This document shows, piece after piece, positions 6,636 through 15,566 of a DNA stretch of 64,000 nt. This DNA is from Yoonia vestfoldensis DSM 16212 (GTDB lineage: Bacteria; Pseudomonadota; Alphaproteobacteria; Rhodobacterales; Rhodobacteraceae). Made by a program: the position numbers and the translations under genes. Numbering within the stretch: position 1 is the first letter of the stretch; every line of letters begins with the position of its first letter. The stretch spans positions 1 through 64,000 of the forward strand of contig NZ_KB907980.1 of the NCBI RefSeq assembly GCF_000382265.1, given 5' to 3'. The notes under the pieces are model-generated. The model was not told the DNA's origin, searched no databases, and saw only the letters and a program-made list of their open reading frames with translations.

Positions 6636-8950
6636 GCAGGGGCACCTTTCAGGGTTTCGGGGTTGCGCAGCCACAGATCCTGCTGCGGGAACGGAATCTC
6701 GATCCCTTCGGCGGCGAATCTGCGGGCAATTTCATGGTTCATCTCTGATCTGGTGCTCAGCACGAAGTTCACATCGCGCAGGATCGCCCTGATCTCGAAA
6801 TCAAGCGAGCTGGCACCGAAGCCGATGAACAGCACCGCAGGCGGCGGCGTGATGATGACCATGGGATGCGCCTCTGCGATCTCGCGCAGGATTTGCGTGA
6901 CCTTCTCGGTATCGGTGCCATAGGCCACGCCCACCGGCACGATCACGCGGCCCACCAGATTGCCGCGCGTCCAGTTGGTGACCTGCCCGCTGACCAGATC
7001 GGCGTTCGGCACGATCACATCGGTGCGGTCGAATGTTTCGATCCGCGTGGAGCGAACCGAGATCGCGCGCACATAGCCCATCTGGCCGCCCACTTCGATC
7101 CAGTCGCCTTCGCTGATCGGGCGTTCGATCAGCAGAATGATACCGGATACGAAGTTGGACACGATGTTTTGCAGGCCAAAGCCGATGCCGACGGACAGCG
7201 CCCCTGCCACGATGGCAAGGCTTGACAGGTCGATGCCCGCAGAGGTGATGGCGACCAGTGCCGCAAGCAGGATGCCCACATAGCCAAAGCCCACGGCGAT
7301 GGCATTCTGCCCGCCGGGGTCCAGCCGGGTGCGCGGCAATACACTGCGCCGCAGCGTCGCCTGAATGAACCGCGTCAGGATATAACCCAGCGAAAAGATG
7401 ATCGCGAACATCACGAAATCGGTCGGAGAAATCCGCGTTTCGCCGATTGCGAACCCTTCGCGGAACCTGCTCCAGATTTCCAGGATATCGTCGGTGCGCG
7501 CCCCCCATATCAGCGCGAAAACCGGCAGGCTGGCCAGATAAAGACTGAAACTGACGAGGATCGGCAGCAGGGCGCGGAGGCCTTTGGTTTCCTCTGCGTT
7601 CTTGTGGCGCGTGCTGAGGTCGTGGACAATCCGCTGCAACACAAGGATCGCACCGATCAGTGCCAGCGACAAAATCGACGAGGTCAGCAAACCCTGCCCC
7701 GCCGAGGCATAGCCAAGTGCAGCAAGCGACGGACCAGCCACCGCAACGATGGTGCAGAACCGCCCCACCTGCATTCTGATCCGGCCTTGCGACACTGGTG
7801 CTGTCTCGGACGCCTGGGGTGGCGTCTTGATCAACCGTCCCAGCCGCCAGAACAGCGCACCCACCACAAGGATCACCGGTAGCGACATCGTCGCGACAAC
7901 CCCTGGTCCAAGATCGATGGACCCGGCCGTCGCCTCGAACAATTCACCGAAGGCCAGGACCCAGGCCAGTGCCAAGGTCATGCGGCGCGCGTTGCTGCGG
8001 GTTTCCTTGCCATAGCCCAGATATTCCGGCAGCATCCCGTCGCTAAAAACCTGACGCCCCAGCCACCATCCCAGGACGACCGTCATCCCCGCCGCAGGAA
8101 TGGCATCAACCATGGCCTGCCCCCGCAGCCCCAAGATCGCCAGCGTCTCGAGCCCGCGTGACAGCGCCACAAGCCCCGCAAAAGAGACAATGATCTGCAA
8201 CAGCGACAACAGGAACAGCCAGATCGGCAACAGGAACGACTCACCGCGCGCCAGCCGTTGGCGTAATTGCACCAGCCACCAGCGGGTATAACCGACCAGC
8301 AGCACGGCAAGGCCAAAGAACAGGGCGGCGCGCGGCAGATTTTCAACCAGCCGTCCGTTGGCAAGCTGAACCTGCAAACCCGCAAAGGTTTCAGCGCCGA
8401 CGGTGCGGAACACCTGCCATGTGGCGCTGGCCGCCTGTGGCCACAGCGCGGGGTTCAGGGGCGATGGGCCGCGCTGGAACAGCTCTGCCGTCTTTTGTTG
8501 CAGAATCTTGAGGTCCAGTTCGCTGATCAGTCCGTTCGCGCGGGCGTAAGCCTCTTGGGCCAGCGCGCGCGGGGCCAGCAAGGTATCGCGCTGCGCCTCA
8601 AGCTCTGCACGGCGTTCAGCGACCTGTGCGGGTTCTTCGCCACTTTCTGGGACCGCGCCGAGCGCCGCCAATTGCGCGTTTACCGTCACAAGCCGGGTCG
8701 CATTGACGTTGGTTTGCGATAGGAAATGATCCCGCCATCCGGCCAGTTCGGCCCGCAGGCGCATGATGACGAATTCGGACGAGGCGTCGCGCAGCACCAG
8801 CGTTTCAGCCCGTTCGGCCAGCGCGTTCCAGGCGGCAATGTTATCGTAGGTCGTGCTTGGCAGCGGTTGCGCGTCCTGTGCCGCCACGCAGAGCGGCCAT
8901 AACAGGCTGCAACAGACAAGCAGCCGGAAGAACAGCCGCCGGGCCGTCAT
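6632..8950 (-). CDS. Mechanosensitive ion channel of the MscS family with DUF3772 N-terminal domain
   Basis: The 772-residue inner-membrane protein releases solutes under hypo-osmotic stress. A signal peptide (RRLFFRLLVCCSLLWPLCVAAQ) precedes a periplasmic helical DUF3772-type region (to ~residue 180), about eleven membrane helices, and then the MscS core. That core carries the pore-lining GFGLQNIVSNFVSG and the beta domain with GDWIEVGGQMGYV. The ATG at 8950 overlaps the cysK stop (ATGA), and its own stop overlaps the alaX start in the same way, so the three genes are translationally coupled. Large MscK-like size distinguishes it from E. coli MscS. Confidence 0.9.
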   Translation of the reverse strand: MTARRLFFRLLVCCSLLWPLCVAAQDAQPLPSTTYDNIAAWNALAERAETLVLRDASSEFVIMRLRAELAGWRDHFLSQTNVNATRLVTVNAQLAALGAVPESGEEPAQVAERRAELEAQRDTLLAPRALAQEAYARANGLISELDLKILQQKTAELFQRGPSPLNPALWPQAASATWQVFRTVGAETFAGLQVQLANGRLVENLPRAALFFGLAVLLVGYTRWWLVQLRQRLARGESFLLPIWLFLLSLLQIIVSFAGLVALSRGLETLAILGLRGQAMVDAIPAAGMTVVLGWWLGRQVFSDGMLPEYLGYGKETRSNARRMTLALAWVLAFGELFEATAGSIDLGPGVVATMSLPVILVVGALFWRLGRLIKTPPQASETAPVSQGRIRMQVGRFCTIVAVAGPSLAALGYASAGQGLLTSSILSLALIGAILVLQRIVHDLSTRHKNAEETKGLRALLPILVSFSLYLASLPVFALIWGARTDDILEIWSRFREGFAIGETRISPTDFVMFAIIFSLGYILTRFIQATLRRSVLPRTRLDPGGQNAIAVGFGYVGILLAALVAITSAGIDLSSLAIVAGALSVGIGFGLQNIVSNFVSGIILLIERPISEGDWIEVGGQMGYVRAISVRSTRIETFDRTDVIVPNADLVSGQVTNWTRGNLVGRVIVPVGVAYGTDTEKVTQILREIAEAHPMVIITPPPAVLFIGFGASSLDFEIRAILRDVNFVLSTRSEMNHEIARRFAAEGIEIPFPQQDLWLRNPETLKGAPA

Positions 8951-9981
8951 TCCGGTGCAAGCACCGACGGCACCACGGCCTTTTCTTCCAGCCAAGTGGG
9001 CACCGGCAGACCTTTTTCACGCATGAAAGCGGGGTTGTAGATCTTGGACTGATACCGGCTGCCGACATCGCACAGGATGGTCACGATCACATGCCCCGGC
9101 CCCATGTCGCGTGCCATGCGGATCGCCCCTGCCATGTTGATCGCGGTCGACCCGCCCATGCAGAGGCCTTCGTGCTGCATCAGGTCATAGATCAGCGGCA
9201 AGGCTTCGGCATCGGGAATCTGATAGGCGTAATCGGGCGTCAGCCCTTCAAGGTTGGCGGTGATACGCCCCTGCCCGATCCCTTCCGAGATGGAACTGCC
9301 TTCGGATTTCAATTCGCCATGGGTGTAGTAATTGTAAAGAGCCGCGCCTTCAGGATCGGCCAGCCCAATTTTGACACCTTTGGATTGCAGTGCCTGCGCC
9401 ACGCCCGCCAGCGTGCCGCCTGATCCGACGGCACAGATGAACCCGTCGACCTTGCCATCCGTTTGCGCCCAGATTTCGGGCCCGGTGGTTTCCACATGCG
9501 CCTGCCGGTTGGCGGTATTGTCGAACTGGTTCGCCCAGATCACGCCGTTTGGCTCTGTCTCGCGCAGCGCATTTGCCAGCCGTTCGGAATAGCGGACATA
9601 GTTGTTGGAGTTGCGGTAGGGGGCGGCAGGCACCTCGACCAGCTTGGCGCCAGCAAGGCGCAGCATGTCTTTCTTTTCCTGACTTTGCGTTTCGGGAATG
9701 ACGATCACCGTCTTGAACCCCATCGAGGACCCGAGCAGCGCCAGCCCGATGCCGGTATTGCCTGCCGTGCCTTCGACTATGGTGCCGCCGGGGCGGAGAT
9801 CACCGCGCGCAATCGCGTCCTTGATCATGAAAAGGGCGGCGCGATCCTTGACCGACTGGCCGGGATTCAGAAATTCGGCCTTGCCCAGAATGGTGCAACC
9901 CGTCGCCTCGGATGCCGCCCGCAGCTTGATCAAAGGTGTATTGCCGATCGTGTCGGCGAAATCATTGCAGATCTGCATCAT
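8947..9981 (-). CDS. cysK: Cysteine synthase (O-acetylserine sulfhydrylase), tellurite-locus type
   Basis: This PLP enzyme makes cysteine from O-acetylserine and sulfide. The cofactor lysine lies in NPGQSVKDRAA (K45), and GTAGNTGIGLAL is the asparagine loop and GSGGTLAG the phosphate loop. The start at 9981 (MMQICND) puts the protein at 344 residues, longer at the C-terminus than the E. coli enzyme but normal for this alphaproteobacterial subgroup. In Rhodobacter sphaeroides a cysK next to trgAB contributes to tellurite resistance; the same order trgA-trgB-cysK is present here, so a thiol/tellurite role is likely. Confidence 0.93.
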   Translation of the reverse strand: MMQICNDFADTIGNTPLIKLRAASEATGCTILGKAEFLNPGQSVKDRAALFMIKDAIARGDLRPGGTIVEGTAGNTGIGLALLGSSMGFKTVIVIPETQSQEKKDMLRLAGAKLVEVPAAPYRNSNNYVRYSERLANALRETEPNGVIWANQFDNTANRQAHVETTGPEIWAQTDGKVDGFICAVGSGGTLAGVAQALQSKGVKIGLADPEGAALYNYYTHGELKSEGSSISEGIGQGRITANLEGLTPDYAYQIPDAEALPLIYDLMQHEGLCMGGSTAINMAGAIRMARDMGPGHVIVTILCDVGSRYQSKIYNPAFMREKGLPVPTWLEEKAVVPSVLAPE

Positions 9982-10030
9982 CAGGGCCTTTCGTTGCGCC
10001 CCTGATGTGTAGAACCGCGCCTGCCCGACA

Positions 10031-11132
10031 TCAACCCATGGCGCGCAGGCGGTCGCGGTGTCTTGCCAGCCAGTAAAGCAGATGCAAAAGCGGGCCTGTC
10101 GCGATCTCGCCGCTGTCCGCAAGGGCCATGGCGGCGTCGAAACTCATCGTGTGCAGGCTGATATCCTCTGCCTCGGCTTCCAGCCCACCCGCATAGGGTG
10201 CCTCCGCCGACAGATCGCATAGCCCGACATAGGCATAGAAATAATCCGTCGTCGCCCCCGGTGACGGGTAATATTCGCCTGCCGGAACCAGATGGCGGAT
10301 TGTGACCCCTGCTTCTTCGGCCGCTTCGCGCAGGGCAGCCTCCTGTGGGGTTTCACGCGCATCGACGATGCCTGCGACGGGCTCCAACATCCAGGGGTTC
10401 GGATCATGGCGCACCATCGGCCCGACACGCACCTGTTACAGCAGCAGAACCCGGTCGCGCTGCGGATCATAAGGCAGCAATAGCGCTGCATCGACGCCAA
10501 CGAAAACCTCGCGCCGGAGCACCGGCGACAGGGTACCATCGAACAATGCATGGCTGACGTCGAAACCTTGAAACCGAAAGAATCTCCCCGATGCAGGTGC
10601 GGCGGGCGTGATGTCGAAATCCCGTGCGGTGCGCGTGCGGCGGGCCGCGCGTTGGCGTGCCCACGCGCGCGCCTCGATCATCGGCCACATCTGGCGGAGT
10701 GTGGCCGGATCGGGCAGCGGGTCGAGCGTCAGAACCTCCTGAGCGGCGTCGATGGCTGGCGCCAGATGTGCCTGTTCCCACACTTCAAGTGACCAAACCC
10801 CGCGGCCGGGGTTTTGGTCGCGGGGCGGCAGATAACCATGTGCTTTGTGCCGCCGGCCGTCCACCAAAAGGGTCAGGTCATGCAGGGCATAGCCGAACGC
10901 TGATTCATAAAGGCGCAGCCTGCGCATCTGCTCCTCGGACAGATCGGGCCAGATCAGACCCTGCACCAGCCCCCCCCGGACGTGGCGCGATGAACGGGAC
11001 GACATGGCCCGCCACCGGAAAGACCGCGTAATCCAGCAATGTTGCGGAAACGGGTTCGGCCAGCCGCGCGCCGGATACCGCGGCCATCAGCCCGCGCGAC
11101 ATCAATGTCCCATAGACGAAAAGGTCAGTCAC
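10031..11132 (-). pseudogene. trgB: trgB: gamma-glutamylcyclotransferase-like/Nudix protein with frameshift and nonsense
   Basis: The frame starts with GTG at 11132, directly after the trgA stop, as MTDLFVYGTL, an AIG2/GGCT-like domain. At a run of eight G on the minus strand (10970-10977) the frame shifts by one: with seven G the text would read PRPGGLVQGLIWPDLSEEQ without a break. A second lesion is an in-frame TAA at 10436-10438, where relatives continue (RVLLL-stop-QVRVGP). Beyond it the Nudix domain is intact, including the Nudix box GIVDARETPQEAALREA with EEAG following. Two independent lesions argue for a real pseudogene; the G-run alone could have been a sequencing error. Confidence 0.85.
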
Positions 11133-11597
11133 CTAGGGGTATTTCTGCGAAAAATATTCTGTGATCCAGGCGCAAAGCACGGCCCCGACGAAGATGCTTG
11201 AAATCAGGTTCACGTCGATGAACCGCACGCTTTCGGCCACCATCAGATTGAAGATATCGACGATCGCCTCCATCGGCCCGTCATAGCGCCGACGGAACGC
11301 ATTGGCCATCATCAGGGAAAACGCCATGATGAACAGGGTAACAAAGGAAAAGGCGAAACCTGCCGACAGGCCGTGCCCGACCGCAGGCACATAACCTTCG
11401 CCTGTGCGTCGGCCGACATAGACCCAGCCGATCAGGATGCCGGTGATCACCGCCCCCGGCAAGAACGATGGCGGCGGGCGGCCTTCGACAAAAAACGGCG
11501 CGCCGACGCCAGCCAGATACCAGCCCCAAAGGCCGAACGTGATAGCACCGGCCAGCCGCCCGGCCGTGGGCATTGAAAGACGATTTGATGTCGCCAT
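11133..11597 (-). CDS. trgA: TrgA family tellurite resistance membrane protein
   Basis: The 154-residue protein has four hydrophobic segments (around residues 12-32, 45-62, 76-97 and 130-148). The charged FRRRYDGPMEAIVDIFNLM stretch precedes the last helix, matching TrgA of Rhodobacter sphaeroides, where trgAB confers high-level tellurite resistance. The mechanism is not known. It is the first gene of the leftward run and ends exactly where the broken trgB begins. The 31-base gap to the cfa stop probably contains the operon promoter together with upstream sequence. Confidence 0.85.
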   Translation of the reverse strand: MATSNRLSMPTAGRLAGAITFGLWGWYLAGVGAPFFVEGRPPPSFLPGAVITGILIGWVYVGRRTGEGYVPAVGHGLSAGFAFSFVTLFIMAFSLMMANAFRRRYDGPMEAIVDIFNLMVAESVRFIDVNLISSIFVGAVLCAWITEYFSQKYP

Positions 11598-11628
11598 GTC
11601 AAAGCATCCTTGTCCCGGCCCGGCCCGT

Positions 11629-12837
11629 TCAGGACGCGCGGGTCACCGTAATCTGCGTTACGTCGCAGTTTCCGCTATGAAATGTCCCCGCGCAAGAGGT
11701 CAGATAAAAGTTCCACATCCGCCGGAATCTGTCGTCAAATCCCAACGCCGCCACCTGATCCCAGCGCGCATTGAACGTGTCGTGCCACCGGCGCAGGGTC
11801 TGGCTGTAGCTTTCGCCGAATTCGATTGATTGCGCGACCTTTAATCCTGCCTTTTCAATCTCTTGGCGCAGGACAACGGGGCTGGGCAGCATCCCGCCCG
11901 GAAAGATGTATTTCTGGATGAAATCCACGCCGCGCTTGTAAACATGCCAGCGGCGGTGCTCGACGGTGATGATCTGCAGCGTGGCATTCTTGCCGGGCTT
12001 GAGCCGTTCGCGCAGGGTTTCGAAATAGACGGGCCAGTATTTTTCGCCCACGGCCTCAAACATCTCGATACTGGCGATCCCGTCATAGACACCTTTTTCG
12101 TCGCGGTAATCCTGCAGCTTGATCGTGACCTTGTCGGACAGACCGGCCTTTTCCATACGCGCGACCGCGTAGTCGTGCTGCGCCTGACTGATCGTCAGGC
12201 CGGTCACCTTCAGACCGCGTTCGGCGGCGGCATATTCCGCGAACCCGCCCCAGCCGCAGCCGATTTCCAGCACATGATCGCCGGGCTGCACGCCCATCTG
12301 GTCGACCATGCTTTTGTATTTCTCGATCTGGCCGGCTTCCATGCTTTCCTGACCGGTCACGAACTTGGCCGAGGAATAGGTCATCGTGTCGTCGAGCCAC
12401 AGACCGTAGAATTCATTGCCCAGATCATAGTGATAGCTGATGTTCTTGCGCGCCTGCTTTTTGGAATTGTTCTGCAGCCAGAACCGCATCTGTTCATAGA
12501 ACCGCACCAGAAACTGCCCCGGAAAGCCGTCATAGATATGTTCCATGTCGTCATGCACGAGGTCCATGAAGGCCATCAGGTCCGGCGTCGACCACCAGCC
12601 GTCCATATAGGCCTCGCAGAAACCCAGATCGCCCTCGCGCAGGGTACGCGCAAAAACGTCGGCGTTGTGGACATGCACCTCGGCGACATAGCCGGGTTCG
12701 GCCCCTTCGGCACGGAAATGGCGGCCATCGGGCAGGATGATGTCGATCCGGCCGCGTTTCATGGTCTTGAGCGAGTCGAAGACATTGCTGAAATAACGCG
12801 GCAGTCCGGTCTGCCCATGCGTGGTCGTCAGAATCAT
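11629..12837 (-). CDS. cfa: Cyclopropane-fatty-acyl-phospholipid synthase
   Basis: This SAM-dependent enzyme adds a methylene bridge to unsaturated fatty acyl chains in the membrane, a stress and stationary-phase response. The N-terminal ~110 residues are the lipid-binding domain (FCEAYMDGWW), and the C-terminal part is the methyltransferase with SAM motif VLEIGCGWGGFA at residues 189-200. ISYHYDLGNEFY, TYSSAKF and EMFEAVGEKYWPVYF are family signatures. Length (402) is standard. It lies 102 bases downstream of the photolyase gene; cfa and photolyase genes are co-regulated by the sigma-E/ChrR singlet-oxygen response in Rhodobacter, but I could not find a clear sigma-E promoter here. Confidence 0.94.
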   Translation of the reverse strand: MILTTTHGQTGLPRYFSNVFDSLKTMKRGRIDIILPDGRHFRAEGAEPGYVAEVHVHNADVFARTLREGDLGFCEAYMDGWWSTPDLMAFMDLVHDDMEHIYDGFPGQFLVRFYEQMRFWLQNNSKKQARKNISYHYDLGNEFYGLWLDDTMTYSSAKFVTGQESMEAGQIEKYKSMVDQMGVQPGDHVLEIGCGWGGFAEYAAAERGLKVTGLTISQAQHDYAVARMEKAGLSDKVTIKLQDYRDEKGVYDGIASIEMFEAVGEKYWPVYFETLRERLKPGKNATLQIITVEHRRWHVYKRGVDFIQKYIFPGGMLPSPVVLRQEIEKAGLKVAQSIEFGESYSQTLRRWHDTFNARWDQVAALGFDDRFRRMWNFYLTSCAGTFHSGNCDVTQITVTRAS

Positions 12838-12939
12838 TGATCTTCCGTTCGTATCTGTTGTTGCATCTGCAATAGCTGGGTAATTAACCTTTGCGCCAGC
12901 GAAGTCACGGCAATCCTTGCCAAAAAGTTTCCCGCCACA

Positions 12940-14355
12940 TCAGAATCCGCGGTTGCTGTAGGCGTCAAGCGCCCGCGTGCGCCCCTGTTCGGGCGTGACC
13001 ACCGGGTCGGGATAGGCGGCATCGGCGCGCAGGTGCCAGCTTTGCGGGATCATGCCGAAATAGGCCAGCGCGTCATCATGTGGGTTGCGCTGCCCTTCCG
13101 CGATCCAGCGTTTGACATAGGCGCGGTCCTTGTCGAATTTGTCGAGCTGCGTGACGGGGTTGAATACCCGGAAATAGGGCGTGGCATCCGGCCCCGACCC
13201 TGCCGACCATTGCCAACCCATCGCATTGCTGGCGGGGTCCCAGTCGATCAGGTGGTCGGCGAACCAGTCCAGCCCGATTTTCCAATGCGTCATCAGATGC
13301 TTGGTCAGATAGGAGGCCACGATCATGCGCCCGCGGTTGTGCATGGTGCCGGTGACATACATCTCGCGCATGGCAGCATCGACAAAGGGAATGCCGGTGC
13401 GCCCTTGTTGCCATGCCCGCACCTCTGGTGTGATGTCGGTATTCCACGGGAAGGCGTCCCAATCCTCTTTCCAGTTGTCGGTCAGGATGCGCGGCGTGTG
13501 ATGTGCCAGATGATAGGCGAATTCGCGCCAGACGAGCTCTTTCAGGAACACCTCGGCATCGCCTTTGCCGTCACGCAAGGCGCGTTTGCCAGCGTGCCAG
13601 CAGATGCGCGGGCTGATCTCGCCGAAGGTCAGGTTTTCCGACAGGTTCGACGTACCCTTGATCCCCGGCAGGTCGCGGCCTTTGACGTAATCCGCCACGC
13701 GGTCGGCGATAAAGGCATCGAGTCTGTCGCGCGCGGCCTCCTCGCCCACGGTGCAATGGCTGGCCAGAATGTCAGCGGCGCGTTGCATCGGTTCGCGCAA
13801 CTGCCAGTCGGCCAGATCGTCGCAGGCGGGCCAGGTCTGCGGCGCGGCGATCTTGGCAGGGCGCGGCAAAGGTTCGGCCACGTCATTGCCGCGCACGGCG
13901 TTCCACATGGGCGTATAGACCTTGTAGAACCCACCGGTTTTGGTTGCGACCGTCCAAGGCTCAAACAGCAGATGGCCTGCAAAACTGCGCGCGTCGATCG
14001 CGTCTTCTTTCAGCGCGGACTTCACGCCTGCGTCACGGTCATTCGCCGCCGGATGGTAAAGCCGCGACCAATAGACCGCCCCTGCCCCCGTTTCCCGGAT
14101 CAGATCGCGCAGCACGTCAAGCGCCGGACCCTTGCGCAGGATCAGCTTGCTGCCCTGCGCCGCCAGCACCTTGCCGAACTGCGCCAAGGCCAGATCAAGC
14201 CGCAGTTTCTGCGCGGCGCCCAAGGTCGCCACCTGATCATCGTGGATATAGACGGGGATCACGGGCCGCCCGCTGTCACAGGCGGCGGTCAGAGCGGGAT
14301 GGTCGGCAAGGCGCAGGTCGCGGCGGAACCAGACGATAACGGGTGTTTGTGTCAT
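12940..14355 (-). CDS. phrB: Deoxyribodipyrimidine photolyase (class I CPD photolyase)
   Basis: This light-driven flavoprotein repairs cyclobutane pyrimidine dimers. The N-terminal Rossmann-like antenna domain starts VIVWFRRDLRLADHPAL. The C-terminal FAD-binding domain carries the GTSNLSENLTFGEISPR and WREFAYHLAHHTPRI blocks and the signature GWQWSAGSGPDATPYFR; Trp residues of the electron-transfer chain appear present. At 471 residues it is complete. Its ATG overlaps the stop of the upstream cysteine-desulfurase-like gene (ATGA), so it belongs to the acuI-like/desulfurase-like/phrB run. Confidence 0.94.
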   Translation of the reverse strand: MTQTPVIVWFRRDLRLADHPALTAACDSGRPVIPVYIHDDQVATLGAAQKLRLDLALAQFGKVLAAQGSKLILRKGPALDVLRDLIRETGAGAVYWSRLYHPAANDRDAGVKSALKEDAIDARSFAGHLLFEPWTVATKTGGFYKVYTPMWNAVRGNDVAEPLPRPAKIAAPQTWPACDDLADWQLREPMQRAADILASHCTVGEEAARDRLDAFIADRVADYVKGRDLPGIKGTSNLSENLTFGEISPRICWHAGKRALRDGKGDAEVFLKELVWREFAYHLAHHTPRILTDNWKEDWDAFPWNTDITPEVRAWQQGRTGIPFVDAAMREMYVTGTMHNRGRMIVASYLTKHLMTHWKIGLDWFADHLIDWDPASNAMGWQWSAGSGPDATPYFRVFNPVTQLDKFDKDRAYVKRWIAEGQRNPHDDALAYFGMIPQSWHLRADAAYPDPVVTPEQGRTRALDAYSNRGF

Positions 14356-15566
14356 AGCACCTGATCTAGCGCCGCCATCAACTGGTCAACCTCGGATGGG
14401 CTGGTGTAATGCGTGAAACTGACCCGCAGCACACCTTTGTCCAGATCGACCCCCATCGCCTGCAAAGGACGCTGGGCATAGAAATCGCCACCTTCGGCCA
14501 TGATCCCGAACGGCACCAGCCGTGCCGCGACCTCCGCCGCACTGCCTTGCAAAGCCATCGCCACGGTCGGCGCGCGGGTTGTGGCGTCGGATGGGCCGAT
14601 CAACCGGACCGAGTTCTTGGCGCTGACATAGTCGAGCAGCGGTGTCAGCAGCGCGACTTCCTGCGCGCGCATCAGGTCATGCGACAGCCGCGCGGCATCC
14701 GCGCCAGTTCCGCCGCCGTGGTGCAACGACATAGCGTCGAAGTAATCGGCCATCCCCGCACTTGCCGCGATCTGCGCGTGATCTGGGCCTGCGGGGGTGA
14801 AGCGTTTGTAAAGGGTGTCGCCGTTGAAGTGGTGCCCCTGGTTGGGCAGATCAAAGCCGAAATCCTCGCGGATGATCATGATGCCTTGATGCGGGCCATA
14901 GGTTTTATAGGCGCTGAACAGATAGACATCGCACCCGAGCGCACCGACGTTGGCAAAGCCATGCGGCGCATAGCTGACACCATCAACACAGACCCGCGCG
15001 CCTGCCGCCTTGGCGATCCGCATGATGCCAGCTACATCATTAATGGCCCCTATCACATTGGAACAATGCGGAAAACAGACCAAGGCTGTATCATCACCCA
15101 AAAGCTGCGCCAGATCGTCGGGGTTCAGCAATCCGGTGTCGCGGTCAAGCTGCCATTCGACCACGCGCACCCCATCCTCGGCCAGCCTGCGCCACGGGCC
15201 GGAGTTTGCCTCGTGGTCCTGATCGGTGACGATGATCTTTTGTCCGGGCTTGATCCAGCGCCGCACGGCCTGCGCGAGCACATAGGTGTTCTGCGTGGTG
15301 GACGGACCAAAGGACAACTCCTGCCGCGCCACGCCCAGCATCGCCGCAAGACGCGTGCGGGCCTCGTCCATCTCCTCGCCACCAAGGCGCGATGCCTCAT
15401 AGGCGGAATAAGGCTGCACTTTGCGTTGCGTGTAAAAGCGGTGCAGCCGGTCGATGACCTGCTGGCAGGCATAAGACCCGCCCGCATTGCCGAAAAACGC
15501 CTGTCCTTGCAGGCTGGGCTCCGAAAACGCGGGAAATTGCGCCCGCACCCATGCCAGATCAAGCAT
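14352..15566 (-). CDS. Cysteine desulfurase-like aminotransferase class V enzyme
   Basis: This 404-residue PLP fold-type I protein has the cofactor Lys in LFSAYKTYGPH (K221) and the ring-contacting Asp in VCVDGVSYAPH (D195). It belongs to the branch annotated as cysteine-desulfurase-like or SufS/CsdA-related; an active-site Cys loop equivalent to SufS is not obvious, so desulfurase activity is uncertain. It lies between an AcuI-like reductase (eight-base overlap at 15559-15566) and phrB (four-base overlap), and no Fe-S assembly genes sit nearby except a distant sufE at 45929. Confidence 0.78.
   Translation of the reverse strand: MLDLAWVRAQFPAFSEPSLQGQAFFGNAGGSYACQQVIDRLHRFYTQRKVQPYSAYEASRLGGEEMDEARTRLAAMLGVARQELSFGPSTTQNTYVLAQAVRRWIKPGQKIIVTDQDHEANSGPWRRLAEDGVRVVEWQLDRDTGLLNPDDLAQLLGDDTALVCFPHCSNVIGAINDVAGIMRIAKAAGARVCVDGVSYAPHGFANVGALGCDVYLFSAYKTYGPHQGIMIIREDFGFDLPNQGHHFNGDTLYKRFTPAGPDHAQIAASAGMADYFDAMSLHHGGGTGADAARLSHDLMRAQEVALLTPLLDYVSAKNSVRLIGPSDATTRAPTVAMALQGSAAEVAARLVPFGIMAEGGDFYAQRPLQAMGVDLDKGVLRVSFTHYTSPSEVDQLMAALDQVL

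Noticed and set aside
10970-10977. Programmed frameshift at the G8 run of trgB
   Set aside because: A second, downstream TAA would still block the product, and no slippery-site stem or Shine-Dalgarno-like stimulator is apparent; decay is simpler.
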